Shown here: positions 26,929 through 35,986 of the stretch, piece after piece
How the letters are laid out: each line of letters begins with the position of its first letter
Numbering within the stretch: position 1 is the stretch's first letter
Assembly: GCF_017743995.1 (NCBI RefSeq)
Contig: NZ_JAGHRB010000006.1
Coordinates: 62,001 to 126,000, forward strand
Source of the DNA: Ruegeria sp. R13_0
GTDB lineage: Bacteria; Pseudomonadota; Alphaproteobacteria; Rhodobacterales; Rhodobacteraceae
DNA length: 64,000 bases
Reading direction: 5' to 3'
Notes under the pieces: model-generated
Databases searched by the model: none
The model's input: the letters and a program-made list of their open reading frames with translations, nothing else
What the model was told of the DNA's origin: nothing
Translations under genes and position numbers: made by a program

Positions 26929-27669
26929 ATGCCAGACCCCGCCATCGAGCTTGTCGATGTGAACAAGTGGTTCGATACGTTCCATGTCCTCAAGAATATC
27001 AACCTTACGGTCAATAGTGGTGAAAAGGTTGTGATCTGTGGGCCGTCCGGCTCGGGCAAGTCCACAGTTGTGCGCTGTATCAACCAGTTGGAGAAACACC
27101 AGAAAGGCACCATCCGCATTGACGGGGTCGAGCTTAAGGATGACGCCAAATCTGCAGCCACCATCCGATCCGAGGTCGGCATGGTGTTTCAGCAGTTCAA
27201 CCTGTTCCCGCATCTGAGCGTTCTGGACAACCTGACACTCGGTCCGATCAAAGCGCGGGGTCTGAGTCGCGCGAAGGCCGAAGAGCGCGCGCGCCATTAT
27301 CTAGAGCGTGTTCACATCCCCGATCAGGCTGACAAGCGCCCGACCCAACTGTCCGGCGGCCAGCAACAGCGCGTCGCCATCGCCCGATCCCTGTGCATGG
27401 AGCCGAAAGTTCTGTTGTTTGATGAGCCGACCTCGGCCCTTGATCCGGAAATGATCGCCGAGGTGCTGGACGTGATGGTTGAGCTGGCGCATGAAGGCAT
27501 GACCATGGTCGTTGTCACCCATGAGATGGGGTTTGCCCGCAAGGTCGCTGACAAGATGATCTTCATGGATGAGGGCGAGATCGTGGAGCAGGGCAAGCCC
27601 GAGCATTTCTTCACCAATCCGACTTCGGAGCGGTGCCGCAAGTTCCTCAGCCAGATTTTGCAGCACTGA
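26929..27669 (+). CDS. polar amino-acid ABC transporter, ATP-binding protein
   Basis: The nucleotide-binding subunit of the importer, of the GlnQ/HisP type. The ATG at 26929 ([15 protein letters not shown]) is chosen; the frame is open further upstream but without conserved residues. Walker [10 protein letters not shown] is at 38-46, the Q-loop is in [16 protein letters not shown], the signature is LSGGQQQR, Walker B is [14 protein letters not shown] and the H-loop is VTHEMGF. 246 residues is normal. The permease gene follows immediately. Confidence 0.93.
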   Translation: MPDPAIELVDVNKWFDTFHVLKNINLTVNSGEKVVICGPSGSGKSTVVRCINQLEKHQKGTIRIDGVELKDDAKSAATIRSEVGMVFQQFNLFPHLSVLDNLTLGPIKARGLSRAKAEERARHYLERVHIPDQADKRPTQLSGGQQQRVAIARSLCMEPKVLLFDEPTSALDPEMIAEVLDVMVELAHEGMTMVVVTHEMGFARKVADKMIFMDEGEIVEQGKPEHFFTNPTSERCRKFLSQILQH

Positions 27670-27675
27670 GTGGGT

Positions 27676-28437
27676 ATGATGAAAAAAGCACTTCTCCTCA
27701 TACCGCTTCTGCTGCTGGCAGGCTGTTCCTCATCCCAGACATGGGGCTGGTATGTCATAGACCCGCGGACTGACTCCGGCTGGACCAATGTGAAATTCCT
27801 GATCTCGGGCATGGGTGCCACGATCCTGATCTCTCTGATCGCGGCGGCGCTGTCGATTGTGATCGGCTTGTTGGTTGCCTTGCCCGGACTGTCCGAGAAA
27901 CGCGGTTGGCGGCTGCTAAACAGGGTCTATGTCGAGTTTATTCGTGCGATTCCGCTGCTGCCCATGCTGTTCTGGGTGTTCTACGGCCTGCCGATCGTGT
28001 TCCAGTCGATGGGCCTGAACATCCCGATTGACCCATTCTGGGGCGCGATCATCACCCTGGCAATTTCCGACAGCGCCTTTACGGCCGAGATTTACCGCGC
28101 CGGCATCCAATCCATCGCACGCGGTCAGCGCGAGGCGGCCCAGACCATCGGGCTGAACTACGTGCAAACCATGCGCTACGTGATCCTGCCGCAAGCGATC
28201 CGGCGTATCCTGCCGCCCTTGGCAAACCAGTTCATCTACATCGTCAAGATGAGCGCCTTTGCCAGTGTCATCGGCATGCAGGAATTGACCCGCCGTGCGA
28301 ATGAGCTGGTGGTGACAGAATACCGCCCGCTGGAAATCTACACCTTGCTGATATTCGAATACCTGATCCTGGTTCTGATTATCAGCGCCGGGGTACGTTG
28401 GCTGGAACGCCGTATGGGCGCGGACGAGCGCGGATAA
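27676..28437 (+). CDS. polar amino-acid ABC transporter permease with lipoprotein-like N-terminus
   Basis: The membrane subunit of the importer. After residue 40 it has the His/Glu-permease pattern: several membrane helices and the EAA loop region with GQREAAQTIGLNYVQTMRYVILPQAIRRILPPLANQ-type order. The start is odd: MMKKALLLIPLLLLAGCSSS, a signal with a lipobox (LAGC) followed by a short loop before the first true helix. The start codon is uncertain (GTG 27670, ATG 27676 or ATG 27679). Only one permease gene is present, so a homodimer is expected. Confidence 0.88.
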   Translation: MMKKALLLIPLLLLAGCSSSQTWGWYVIDPRTDSGWTNVKFLISGMGATILISLIAAALSIVIGLLVALPGLSEKRGWRLLNRVYVEFIRAIPLLPMLFWVFYGLPIVFQSMGLNIPIDPFWGAIITLAISDSAFTAEIYRAGIQSIARGQREAAQTIGLNYVQTMRYVILPQAIRRILPPLANQFIYIVKMSAFASVIGMQELTRRANELVVTEYRPLEIYTLLIFEYLILVLIISAGVRWLERRMGADERG

Positions 28438-28448
28438 GGAGGCACAGT

Positions 28449-28790
28449 ATGGACTGGAAAGACTTCATGGCCGAGACCGAGGCCAATATCGGCATCCTCT
28501 CGAAAGAGGTCCCCGAAACGGTGCGCGGCTTCGGGATGATGGGCAAGGCGGCCAAAACCGATGGCGCCCTGAGCGAGAAAACCAAAGAGTTCATCGCGCT
28601 GGGCATTGCCATCGCCACACGTTGCGACAGCTGCATCGGGTTTCACGTGAAATCACTGGTGCGTCTTGGTGCCACTCGCGAGGAGTTGTGCGAGGCGCTG
28701 TCGATGGCGACCTATATGGGCGGAGGCCCGTCGTTTGCCTACAGCGCAAAGGCGCTGAAGGCGTTTGATGTGTTCTCGGAAGGCGACTAA
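28449..28790 (+). CDS. carboxymuconolactone decarboxylase/AhpD-like protein
   Basis: A 113-residue single-domain protein. AAGGAGG at 28436-28442 lies 6 bp before the ATG. Cys59 and Cys62 (CDSC) with His66 form the CxxCxxxH redox centre of the AhpD-like branch, so an alkylhydroperoxidase or thiol-redox role is more likely than decarboxylation. SEKTKEFIALGIAIATRC and CEALSMATYMGGGPSFAYSAKAL are typical family blocks. It follows the importer genes by 11 bp and may be cotranscribed. Its stop codon interlocks with that of the convergent SCP2 gene. Confidence 0.87.
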   Translation: MDWKDFMAETEANIGILSKEVPETVRGFGMMGKAAKTDGALSEKTKEFIALGIAIATRCDSCIGFHVKSLVRLGATREELCEALSMATYMGGGPSFAYSAKALKAFDVFSEGD

Positions 28791-29068
28791 CCCAGCAGCT
28801 GCCCCAGCTTCATCGCCACACCCATATTGCCCGAGATCTTGAGCTTGCCCATAGCAACGCCGGTCATCGGGTTCAGCTTGCCGGTCAGCAGCTTGGTCAG
28901 GTTGTCCTGTGAGATACGGATGGTGCAATCGGTATCCTGATCCTGCGTGGTGGCCTGATTGTCGGCCAGCACGATCACGCCCGCGTCGCCGCAATCGAAC
29001 TTGAGCGAGCCGTCAAAGCTTTTGCCATTCAGTCCTTTTTGAATTACGTCGGCGATCTCTTGCAGCAT
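28787..29068 (-). CDS. SCP2 sterol-binding domain protein
   Basis: A 93-residue protein consisting of one SCP2 domain, which binds hydrophobic ligands such as fatty acyl-CoA or sterol-like lipids. The start at 29068 has AAAGGA about 7 bp upstream. LKFDCGDAGVIVLADN, CTIRISQDNLTKLLTGKLNPM and GKLKISGNMGVAMKLGQLL are characteristic. The ligand is unknown; similar stand-alone proteins are common in alphaproteobacteria. A terminator from argG lies upstream, so it has its own promoter. Confidence 0.88.
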   Translation of the reverse strand: MLQEIADVIQKGLNGKSFDGSLKFDCGDAGVIVLADNQATTQDQDTDCTIRISQDNLTKLLTGKLNPMTGVAMGKLKISGNMGVAMKLGQLLG

Positions 29069-29151
29069 GGTATATCCTTTCAAACTTGACGTATGCGTAA
29101 AGACATGGCCCCACATCCGGCAAGCATGACGCTGGGTCCGGTGGGCAAAAG

Positions 29152-29185
29152 AAAACCCCGGCAACTGTGTGATTGCCGGGGTTTT
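29152..29185 (-). terminator. rho-independent terminator of argG
   Basis: A 13-bp perfect stem (29152-29164 with 29173-29185) whose arms begin and end in A4 and T4, 22 bases after the argG stop in the leftward direction. The A/T ends make it usable in both directions. Confidence 0.88.
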
Positions 29186-29207
29186 GAATTCCAAACTGTT
29201 GGCCAGG

Positions 29208-30434
29208 TTACTTGGACAGACGCTTGTCGCGCGCCGCCAGCAGTTTCAAACGCAGTGCGTTCAGCTGGATAAAGCCCGCCGCGTCGGTTTGATCATAGGC
29301 ACCGGCGTCTTCCTCGAAGGTCACATGCGCCTCGGAATACAGCGAGTGATCGGACCAGCGACCCACAGTCGAGGCGAGACCTTTATACAGTTTCACCCGC
29401 ACGGTGCCGGTCACGTGTTCCTGCGATTTGTCGATGGCGGCCTGCAGCATCTCGCGTTCGGGCGAGTACCAGAAACCGTTGTAAATCAGCTCGGCATATT
29501 GCGGCATCAGCTGGTCTTTCAGGTGCATCGCGCCACGGTCCATGGTGATGGACTCGATCCCCCGGTGTGCTTCCAGCAGGATGGTGCCGCCCGGAGTTTC
29601 ATAGATGCCACGCGACTTCATGCCAACAAACCGGCCTTCGACCAGATCGAGGCGACCGATGCCGTGCTTGCCGCCATATTCGTTCAGCTTGGTCAGGATG
29701 GTGGCCGGGCTCATCGCCTCGCCATTGATGCTGACGGCGTCGCCTTTTTCGAAACCGATCTCGATGAATTCGGGCTGATCGGGCGCGTCCTCAGGGTGGA
29801 CGGTGCGCTGGTAGACATAGTCGGGTGCCATATCGGCGGGGTCTTCCAGAACCTTGCCCTCGGAGGAGGTGTGCAGCAGGTTGGCATCGACCGAGAAGGG
29901 CGCCTCACCACGTTTATCCTTGGCTATCGGAATCTGATGCGCTTCGGCCCATTCGATCAGTCGAGTACGGCTGGTCAAATCCCATTCGCGCCACGGGGCG
30001 ATGACCTTGATTTCGGGGTTCAGTGCGTAGGCGGCCAATTCAAAGCGAACCTGATCGTTGCCCTTGCCGGTCGCGCCATGTGCTACGGCATCAGCACCGG
30101 TTTCCTGCGCGATCTCAACCAGACGTTTCGAGATCAGGGGCCGCGCAATCGAAGTGCCCAGCAGGTACAGACCTTCATACTGCGCATTTGCACGGAACAT
30201 CGGGAAAACGAAGTCGCGCACGAACTCTTCGCGGATGTCCTCGATATAGATGTTTTCGGGTTTAATCCCCAGCATCTCAGCCTTTTGGCGGGCGGGTTCC
30301 AATTCCTCACCCTGACCCAGATCGGCAGTGAAGGTGACGACCTCACAGCCATACTCGGTCTGCAACCATTTCAGAATGATCGAGGTATCAAGGCCACCGG
30401 AATAGGCCAGAACAACTTTCTTAGGCGCGGACAT
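29208..30434 (-). CDS. argG: argininosuccinate synthase
   Basis: Joins citrulline and aspartate with ATP in arginine synthesis. The ATG at 30434 has GGGGAAG upstream; 408 residues. The N-terminal PP-loop is [15 protein letters not shown] (about residues 10-24). [20 protein letters not shown] carries the citrulline-aspartate site, and the [19 protein letters not shown] block is typical. It is the type-I ArgG length. No other arg gene is adjacent. An antisense open frame lies on the other strand but has no support. Confidence 0.96.
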   Translation of the reverse strand: MSAPKKVVLAYSGGLDTSIILKWLQTEYGCEVVTFTADLGQGEELEPARQKAEMLGIKPENIYIEDIREEFVRDFVFPMFRANAQYEGLYLLGTSIARPLISKRLVEIAQETGADAVAHGATGKGNDQVRFELAAYALNPEIKVIAPWREWDLTSRTRLIEWAEAHQIPIAKDKRGEAPFSVDANLLHTSSEGKVLEDPADMAPDYVYQRTVHPEDAPDQPEFIEIGFEKGDAVSINGEAMSPATILTKLNEYGGKHGIGRLDLVEGRFVGMKSRGIYETPGGTILLEAHRGIESITMDRGAMHLKDQLMPQYAELIYNGFWYSPEREMLQAAIDKSQEHVTGTVRVKLYKGLASTVGRWSDHSLYSEAHVTFEEDAGAYDQTDAAGFIQLNALRLKLLAARDKRLSK

Positions 30435-30576
30435 CTGACTTCCCCTTATTCGCAAGACGATTGGCCCCTAACGGGTTTTGTGGGCGGGGGCAAGCTGTGT
30501 GGATTGACGCAGGCCGGGAATTGGGGTGAAACGGCCTGACAAAGAACAAGAGATAGTTGAGCAGGGGCATTTACAG

Positions 30577-31344
30577 ATGTTGGCGTTCGAGATTTTCATG
30601 CATTCGATCAAGATGGTTTTGCGGAACCTGAAACAGGCGATTCAGATCACTCTGATCCCCGCGCTGATCGGTTTTCTGGTCATAGTCGCATTCAGCCTTC
30701 TGTTTGGTATTTCGTTCGAAGATATCTCGACCGAACCAAACGGCCTGCCAGATGCCGCATCGCCAGGCGCGGTCACAGCTTTCCTGTTCTGCGTGCTGGC
30801 ATCCCTATTTGCGATCATGGTTTGGATTATCGTGTCCTGGCATCGCTTTGTGCTGCTCGAAGAATATCCGGCCGGTTTTCTGCCCGCGTTCAGATCGGAT
30901 CGAATGCTCGCTTACATTGGGCGGATGGTGATGCTGGCCTTGCTGGGCGTGGTCATTCTGATCCCGGCAATGCTTGTCATCGGATTTTTGACCCAAGCCT
31001 CGGCCGCGATAGGCATATTGGCGTGGCTTTTGGTTATTGTGGGCCTTTCCGTGGCCTTTTACCGGGTGTCTCCGATCATGCCCGCCGCAGCAATAGGCGA
31101 ACCGTTGAAACTGTTGGACGCGTGGCGGGCAACTGACGGAGCGAACGGCACCATTATGGCGCTGGTTGTGTTGCTGGTGTTGTTCCAGATGGTGCTTCAG
31201 CTTCTGTTCGCAGCGCTTCTGATCATCCCGGTGATTGGCGCTTTGGTGGTGGTTTTCGCCAGCATGCTGATCGTGCCATTGATCAATGTCAGCATCCTGA
31301 CAACGTTCTATGGCGTCTTCATCGAAAAACGCGCGCTATCGTAA
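30577..31344 (+). CDS. hypothetical multi-pass membrane protein
   Basis: A protein of about 255 residues with roughly six hydrophobic segments: near residues 27-47, 72-95, 115-140, 145-170, 195-220 and 220-245 in this numbering. A charged, amphipathic N-terminus (MLAFEIFMHSIKMVLRN) precedes the first helix. The start is uncertain: the frame is open from a GTG at 30526. The family is not recognised with confidence. It is bordered by argG (divergent) and ilvA (57 bp downstream, same strand); neither gives a function. Confidence 0.7.
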   Translation: MLAFEIFMHSIKMVLRNLKQAIQITLIPALIGFLVIVAFSLLFGISFEDISTEPNGLPDAASPGAVTAFLFCVLASLFAIMVWIIVSWHRFVLLEEYPAGFLPAFRSDRMLAYIGRMVMLALLGVVILIPAMLVIGFLTQASAAIGILAWLLVIVGLSVAFYRVSPIMPAAAIGEPLKLLDAWRATDGANGTIMALVVLLVLFQMVLQLLFAALLIIPVIGALVVVFASMLIVPLINVSILTTFYGVFIEKRALS

Positions 31345-31400
31345 TTCGTACACACATGTATTCCTTGCCCTTTTGCTTAGGATAAGCCACTGAAACCGGC

Positions 31401-32627
31401 ATGAGCGATTTCATGACCCGTGCCCGCGCTGCCGAACAGGCGATGCGCTCTGTGTTTCCAGCAACGCCTTTGCAGCGGAATGCCCATCTGTCTGACCGCT
31501 ACGGTGCTGATATCTGGCTCAAGCGAGAGGACCTCAGCCCGGTGCGCTCCTACAAAATCCGGGGCGCGTTCAATGCCATGCGCAAGCAGCTGGGGCAGGA
31601 TCTGTTCGTCTGTGCCAGCGCGGGAAACCACGCGCAGGGCGTGGCCTTCATGTGCAAGCATCTGGATGTGAAGGGGGTGATCTTCATGCCGGTCACCACG
31701 CCTCAGCAGAAGATCCAGAAGACCCGTATTTTCGGCGGCGACAATGTCGAGGTTCACCTCAGCGGTGACTACTTCGACGACACGCTTGCGGCGGCACAAG
31801 CTTGGTGCGCAAAGGAGGGCGGGCATTTCTTGTCGCCGTTCGATGATGAGGATGTGATCGAGGGGCAGGCCTCGCTAGCTGTCGAGATCGAGGAACAGCT
31901 GGGCCGTGTGCCTGATCATGTCATCTTGCCGGTCGGCGGGGGTGGCATGTCGTCCGGCGTAGCAACCTGGTTCGGGGATCGGACCCACTGTTTGTTTGTC
32001 GAACCCAAAGGTGGGGCCTGTCTGCACGCGGCAATGGCCGCGGGTCATCCGGTTGCCTTGGATCACGTAGATAATTTCGTCGATGGCGCGGCGGTCGGCA
32101 AGATCGGTTCCAAGCCCTTTGAGCTGTTAAAAGACCGTCACCTGTCGGATGTGCTGGCCCTGTCCGAGGATCGTATCTGTACCACGATGATCGAGATGTT
32201 GAATGTGGAAGGCATCGTGCTGGAACCCGCTGGCGCGTTGGCGATTGAGGCGGTTGCCGATGTGCAGAGCTTCATTCGCGGCAAAACGGTTGTCTGTGTC
32301 ACCTCTGGCGGCAATTTCGACTTTGAGCGTCTACCCGAGGTCAAGGAGCGTGCGCAGCGCTATTCCGGGGTCAAGAAATATTTCATCCTGCGCCTGCCAC
32401 AGCGTCCTGGCGCGTTGAAAGAGTTCCTGAACATCCTCGGCCCCGAAGACGATATCGCCCGGTTCGAATACATGAAGAAATCGGCGCGCAATTTCGGTTC
32501 GGTCCTGATCGGGATCGAGACCCGCAAGCCCGAGAACTTCGCTCGCCTCTTTGCGCATCTCGATGAGGCCGGCTTCACCTATACCGACATCACCGAGGAT
32601 GAGACGCTGGCACAGTTTGTGATCTAG
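31401..32627 (+). CDS. ilvA: threonine ammonia-lyase (threonine dehydratase)
   Basis: A PLP enzyme that converts threonine to 2-oxobutanoate, the first committed step to isoleucine. The 408-residue protein has PLP lysine Lys52 in RSYKIRGA, the phosphate-binding VGGGGMSSG loop and a C-terminal ACT-like regulatory domain (about residues 325-408, YFILRLPQRPGALKEFLNILG). One regulatory domain rather than two puts it with the short, Bacillus-type IlvA. Its stop interlocks with that of the convergent Hpt gene. Confidence 0.93.
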   Translation: MSDFMTRARAAEQAMRSVFPATPLQRNAHLSDRYGADIWLKREDLSPVRSYKIRGAFNAMRKQLGQDLFVCASAGNHAQGVAFMCKHLDVKGVIFMPVTTPQQKIQKTRIFGGDNVEVHLSGDYFDDTLAAAQAWCAKEGGHFLSPFDDEDVIEGQASLAVEIEEQLGRVPDHVILPVGGGGMSSGVATWFGDRTHCLFVEPKGGACLHAAMAAGHPVALDHVDNFVDGAAVGKIGSKPFELLKDRHLSDVLALSEDRICTTMIEMLNVEGIVLEPAGALAIEAVADVQSFIRGKTVVCVTSGGNFDFERLPEVKERAQRYSGVKKYFILRLPQRPGALKEFLNILGPEDDIARFEYMKKSARNFGSVLIGIETRKPENFARLFAHLDEAGFTYTDITEDETLAQFVI

Positions 32628-32953
32628 TGCAGATTGTCTTTAAGTTCGGCTTGAAACACCAATTTCGACGCATCAAACGCGGCGAGGATTTCCGGCAGAT
32701 CGACTTTCGTCGCCTTGCCTGACACGGCCAGCCTTTCACCATCCTGACAGAGCTTCGAGAACACCTCGAACCCAAGGCTCAGGGCGCTGCCTTTCAGGAA
32801 ATGCAGGTTTTGTTCCAGATCCTGCCGCGCGGTGTCTGCATGCAGACGGGCGATGACCTCTTGCACCTCGTCCAGAAAGATCTCGACAACCTCATCGAAC
32901 TCATCAGCGCCAACCTCGTCACGGAGCTGTCGAACTCGGGGCCAGTGGATCAT
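32624..32953 (-). CDS. histidine phosphotransfer (Hpt) protein
   Basis: A small 109-residue helical protein. The phosphoacceptor is His51 in HFLKGSALSLGF, the standard Hpt motif (HxLKGS). The helices before and after (FDEVVEIFLDEVQEVIARLH and VFSKLCQDGERLAVSG) fit the four-helix bundle. It is divergent from the receiver-PP2C gene with 142 bp between them, so it probably passes phosphate to or from that receiver; this pairing is inferred from position only. The cognate hybrid kinase is not in the window. Confidence 0.87.
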   Translation of the reverse strand: MIHWPRVRQLRDEVGADEFDEVVEIFLDEVQEVIARLHADTARQDLEQNLHFLKGSALSLGFEVFSKLCQDGERLAVSGKATKVDLPEILAAFDASKLVFQAELKDNLH

Positions 32954-33095
32954 GGGTCGCGTCCTGCATCGGAATTGAATGGATCCTTGGTAGCGCGGCC
33001 TGAGTAAATACCGGGTTAAGCGTCGGCCTCTATTGGCCTTCACCCGATGTTAAGCCCCAGACGCGTAGGATCGCACCATCCCGATAAAAGGAAGC

Positions 33096-34382
33096 GTGTG
33101 GGGTTGCAGAGTGCCAGCGGCAAGTCTTGAGGAAACCAGATCCGATCTGGACTTCGGTGCAATCCGGAGGGTGCTGGTTGTGGATGACAGCCGCCTGCAA
33201 CGGCGCATTCTGGTGGCCTCGCTCAAGAAATGGGGTTTTGAGGTACTTGAGGCCGACAATGGCGAGGCGGCGATAGATATCTGCGCCGAAGTCGCGCCAG
33301 ACCTTGTGCTCAGCGATTGGGTCATGCCGGGGATGAGCGGGCTTGAGTTCTGCCGCGCCTTCCGCGCGCTTGAGGCGGAGCACTACAGCTATTTCATCCT
33401 GCTCACCTCAAAAAGCGAAAAACAGGAGGTGGCGCGGGGTCTGGATGCAGGCGCGGACGATTTCCTGATCAAACCGCTTGAGGCGGATGAGCTGCGCGCG
33501 CGTATCTCGGCCGGGGCGCGGATTCTGGATATGCAGCGTGAGTTGTCACAGAAGAACCGCCTGATCGAATCCGCCCTGCAAGAGCTGAAACTGGCGCATG
33601 AGGCCATCGACAAGGACCTGATCCAAGCCCGCAAGATACAGGAATCGCTGGTGCCCGACCTCACGCAAGAGTTTGGTAAATCGCGTGTCAGTCTGTTGTT
33701 GAAGCCTTGCGGGCATATCGGAGGCGATCTGGTAGGGATGTTCTCACCCGGTCCGAACCGCCTTGGGTTCTACAGTATTGATGTATCCGGGCACGGCATC
33801 ACCTCGGCCATGATGACCGCGCGGTTGGGCGGCTATCTGTCCAGCAAGCATTTCGATCAGAACGTCGCCATGGAAAAGCGGTTTGATAAATTCTACGCCC
33901 TGCTTCCTCCGGACGAGGTCGCAGGGATGCTGAATTCCCGATTGCTGGCGGACGCGGGGATCGAAGAATACTTCACGATGGTTTATGCCATTGTCGATCT
34001 GCGCAACGGGCATATCAGGATGGTGCAGGCCGGACATCCACATCCTCTGATGCTAAGGCGCGATGGCACGACCGAGTTTCTGGGCGAAGGCGGGTTGCCC
34101 ATCGGGTTGATCCCGGATGCGAAATTTCAGCAGATTGAGGCGAAGATGGAGCCGGGGGACCGGTTGTTACTGCATTCAGACGGGTTCACGGAATGCACCT
34201 TGGCCGAAGGTGGAATGCTGGATGAGGATGGCTTGCGGGACATGGCGCTCGACTGTGCAGCGGGTCGCGGTGGGCCTGAGTTTCTGGACGATCTGTTCTG
34301 GCGCCTGACACAGGTGATGTCACCTGACAGCGGTATGGGGGACGATGTCTCGGCCGTGTTCTTTGAATACAATGGCGCCTAA
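33096..34382 (+). CDS. response regulator with PP2C (SpoIIE/RsbU-type) phosphatase domain
   Basis: A 428-residue two-domain regulator. The N-terminal receiver (about 24-140) has Asp30/Asp31, phosphoacceptor Asp74 in SDWVMPGMSG, and Lys126. A coiled coil (about 145-190, QKNRLIESALQELKLAHEAIDKDLIQARKIQESLVP) leads to a PPM phosphatase with GGDLVGMF, DVSGHGITSAMMTARL, HSDGFTE and DDVSAVFF. Proteins of this build dephosphorylate anti-anti-sigma factors; Rhodobacter RbaY is a comparable example. The GTG at 33096 is used; GTG 33111 is an alternative. Confidence 0.9.
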   Translation: MWGCRVPAASLEETRSDLDFGAIRRVLVVDDSRLQRRILVASLKKWGFEVLEADNGEAAIDICAEVAPDLVLSDWVMPGMSGLEFCRAFRALEAEHYSYFILLTSKSEKQEVARGLDAGADDFLIKPLEADELRARISAGARILDMQRELSQKNRLIESALQELKLAHEAIDKDLIQARKIQESLVPDLTQEFGKSRVSLLLKPCGHIGGDLVGMFSPGPNRLGFYSIDVSGHGITSAMMTARLGGYLSSKHFDQNVAMEKRFDKFYALLPPDEVAGMLNSRLLADAGIEEYFTMVYAIVDLRNGHIRMVQAGHPHPLMLRRDGTTEFLGEGGLPIGLIPDAKFQQIEAKMEPGDRLLLHSDGFTECTLAEGGMLDEDGLRDMALDCAAGRGGPEFLDDLFWRLTQVMSPDSGMGDDVSAVFFEYNGA

Positions 34383-34479
34383 AGCGTTTCGGGTTTTACA
34401 TGAATCATCTGACGCGAATGTCCCGAGACTGCTGAAAGCGCGGCAGGGTATTCGTGTCGCAGGTTAAACCCGAAACGAT
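34383..34479. repeat. 97-bp element filling the convergent junction
   Basis: It lies exactly between the stop codon of the PP2C gene and that of the convergent Nudix gene. Its ends form an inverted repeat, CGTTTCGGGTTT (34385-34396) with AAACCCGAAACG (34466-34477). It shares the word TCATCTGACGCG (34405-34416) with a similar 98-bp element at 44230-44327. It may be a bidirectional terminator derived from a repeat family. Confidence 0.55.
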
Positions 34480-34923
34480 CTAAAGCCCGTGAAGATGCAG
34501 CATTGCGAAATGGCGATCGCCATCGTTGCCCAGTGTTTCAACTGCGTCGGCGGTATGCATCCAGAGCGCTTCGTGGAACGGCTCGCTCGGTGGCCCAATA
34601 CGGCGCACGGGACGCGCTCGATAGATCAGGCAGACCTTCTCGGCCCAGAGGTCATATTCCGGCATATACGTGAACCGACGGAATGCGCCGACACGACGGG
34701 GTGTTGCGATCAGCCAGCCTGTTTCCTCGAACACTTCGCGGTGCAGGGCGGTTGTCGGCGATTCTCCCGGATCTATGCCGCCGCCGGGCAGTTGCAGATC
34801 CGGCCCCGGTTCGGTCTGGCAGGTCAAAAGAAGGTGCCCGGCGCGGGGCAGCAACGCGTAGACTCCGACCCGCCGAGTATACTTGCGCCCGGGTTCAGGG
34901 CTTTCGCCGAACCGTCTGATCAT
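34480..34923 (-). CDS. Nudix hydrolase
   Basis: A 147-residue protein starting MIRRFGESPEPG at 34923. The Nudix box covers GGGIDPGESPTTALHREVFEETGW-type spacing, with REVFEETG at 62-69 giving the metal-binding glutamates. It is preceded by YALLPRAGHLLLTCQ, a strand common in MutT-like enzymes. Substrate class is open. The upstream open frame to 35001 overlaps the hslO promoter region and is not conserved. Convergent with the PP2C gene through the 97-bp element and divergent from hslO. Confidence 0.85.
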   Translation of the reverse strand: MIRRFGESPEPGRKYTRRVGVYALLPRAGHLLLTCQTEPGPDLQLPGGGIDPGESPTTALHREVFEETGWLIATPRRVGAFRRFTYMPEYDLWAEKVCLIYRARPVRRIGPPSEPFHEALWMHTADAVETLGNDGDRHFAMLHLHGL

Positions 34924-34932
34924 GTATGGCCC

Positions 34933-34963
34933 CTTACAACCCAATCTCTGCGACCTATATGGT
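34933..34963 (+). promoter_or_regulatory. candidate sigma-32-type promoter of hslO
   Basis: CTTA at 34933-34936, a 17-bp spacer and CCTATATGGT at 34954-34963. The -10 part matches the alphaproteobacterial RpoH pattern CYTATNTNNG at nine of ten positions and the -35 (CTTG) at three of four. Hsp33 is a heat-shock protein in other bacteria. A sigma-70 reading (TTACAA-N16-TATATG) is also possible. Confidence 0.45.
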
Positions 34964-34999
34964 GCCGGTATGCCAACCCTTGGCGTGTAAGGAAACCCC

Positions 35000-35986
35000 A
35001 TGTCTCTTGGAACAAAAATCGCGTGGGACGATACCGTCCTGCCCTTTCAACTCGATGTATCGGACATGCGCGGGCGTGTGGCCCGTTTGGATGGCGTGCT
35101 GGACGGCATCCTGAAACAGCATGACTATCCTGAAAAGGTTGAGGCCCTCGTGGCCGAGATGGCCCTGCTGACCGCGTTGATCGGCCAGACTGTCTCGCTT
35201 CGCTGGAAGCTGTCGCTGCAGGTGCAGTCCAAGGGTCCGGTGCGCATGATTGCCACCGACTACTATGCGCCACAGAAAGAGGGTGAGCCGGCCCGCATCC
35301 GCGCTTACGCCAGTTTCGACCGCGATCGTCTGACCGATGGCGCGCCCTTCGATCAGGTGGGCGAGGGCTATTTCGCAATCATGATCGACCAGGGCGAAGG
35401 CACACAGCCTTATCAGGGCATCACTCCGCTGGCCGGAGGCTCGATCAGTGCCTGCGCCGAAGCCTATTTTGCGCAGTCCGAGCAGTTGCCGACCCGGTTC
35501 TCGCTGAGCTTCGGCAAATCGACCGAACCGGGTGTGGGTGAGCATTGGCGCGCAGGCGGCATCATGTTGCAGCATATGCCCAAAGCTTCGCCTTTTGCGG
35601 CGACCAGCGAAGGCACCGGAGAGATCCTGACCGCCACTGATCTTGTCGATGGCGAAGAGGGTGAGAACTGGGGCCGCGTCAACATCCTGTTGGACACGGT
35701 CGAGGATCTTGAGCTGATCGGCCCCTCGATCGCGCCAACCGATCTGCTGGTGCGTTTGTTCCACGAGGAAAACCCACGGGTCTATGACGCGCAGCAGGTA
35801 CAGTTTGGCTGTACCTGTTCAGAAGAGCGTGTGCGCCAGAGCCTGTCGATCTATTCGGCCAAGGACATTGAAAAGATGACCACGTCTGAGGGTCAGGTTA
35901 CGGCCGATTGTCAGTTCTGCGGTGCGCATTACGTGCTGGATCCTTCCACCGTGGGGTTTGACGCCGAAGACAGCAAAAGTGTCTGA
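35000..35986 (+). CDS. hslO: redox-regulated chaperone Hsp33
   Basis: A holdase that is activated by oxidation and unfolding. The 328-residue protein has the N-terminal core domain and, at the C-terminus, the zinc cysteines as CxC (FGCTCSEERV) followed about 30 residues later by CxxC (DCQFCGAHYV), the diagnostic Hsp33 arrangement. The C-terminal tail after the switch is short. It overlaps the following Nudix gene by 8 bp. A sigma-32-like promoter is proposed in the 76-bp gap before it. Confidence 0.94.
   Translation: MSLGTKIAWDDTVLPFQLDVSDMRGRVARLDGVLDGILKQHDYPEKVEALVAEMALLTALIGQTVSLRWKLSLQVQSKGPVRMIATDYYAPQKEGEPARIRAYASFDRDRLTDGAPFDQVGEGYFAIMIDQGEGTQPYQGITPLAGGSISACAEAYFAQSEQLPTRFSLSFGKSTEPGVGEHWRAGGIMLQHMPKASPFAATSEGTGEILTATDLVDGEEGENWGRVNILLDTVEDLELIGPSIAPTDLLVRLFHEENPRVYDAQQVQFGCTCSEERVRQSLSIYSAKDIEKMTTSEGQVTADCQFCGAHYVLDPSTVGFDAEDSKSV

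Noticed and set aside
29169-30539. A 456-codon open frame antisense to argG
   Set aside because: Starts inside the argG terminator and spans the whole of argG; composition is that of a shadow frame.
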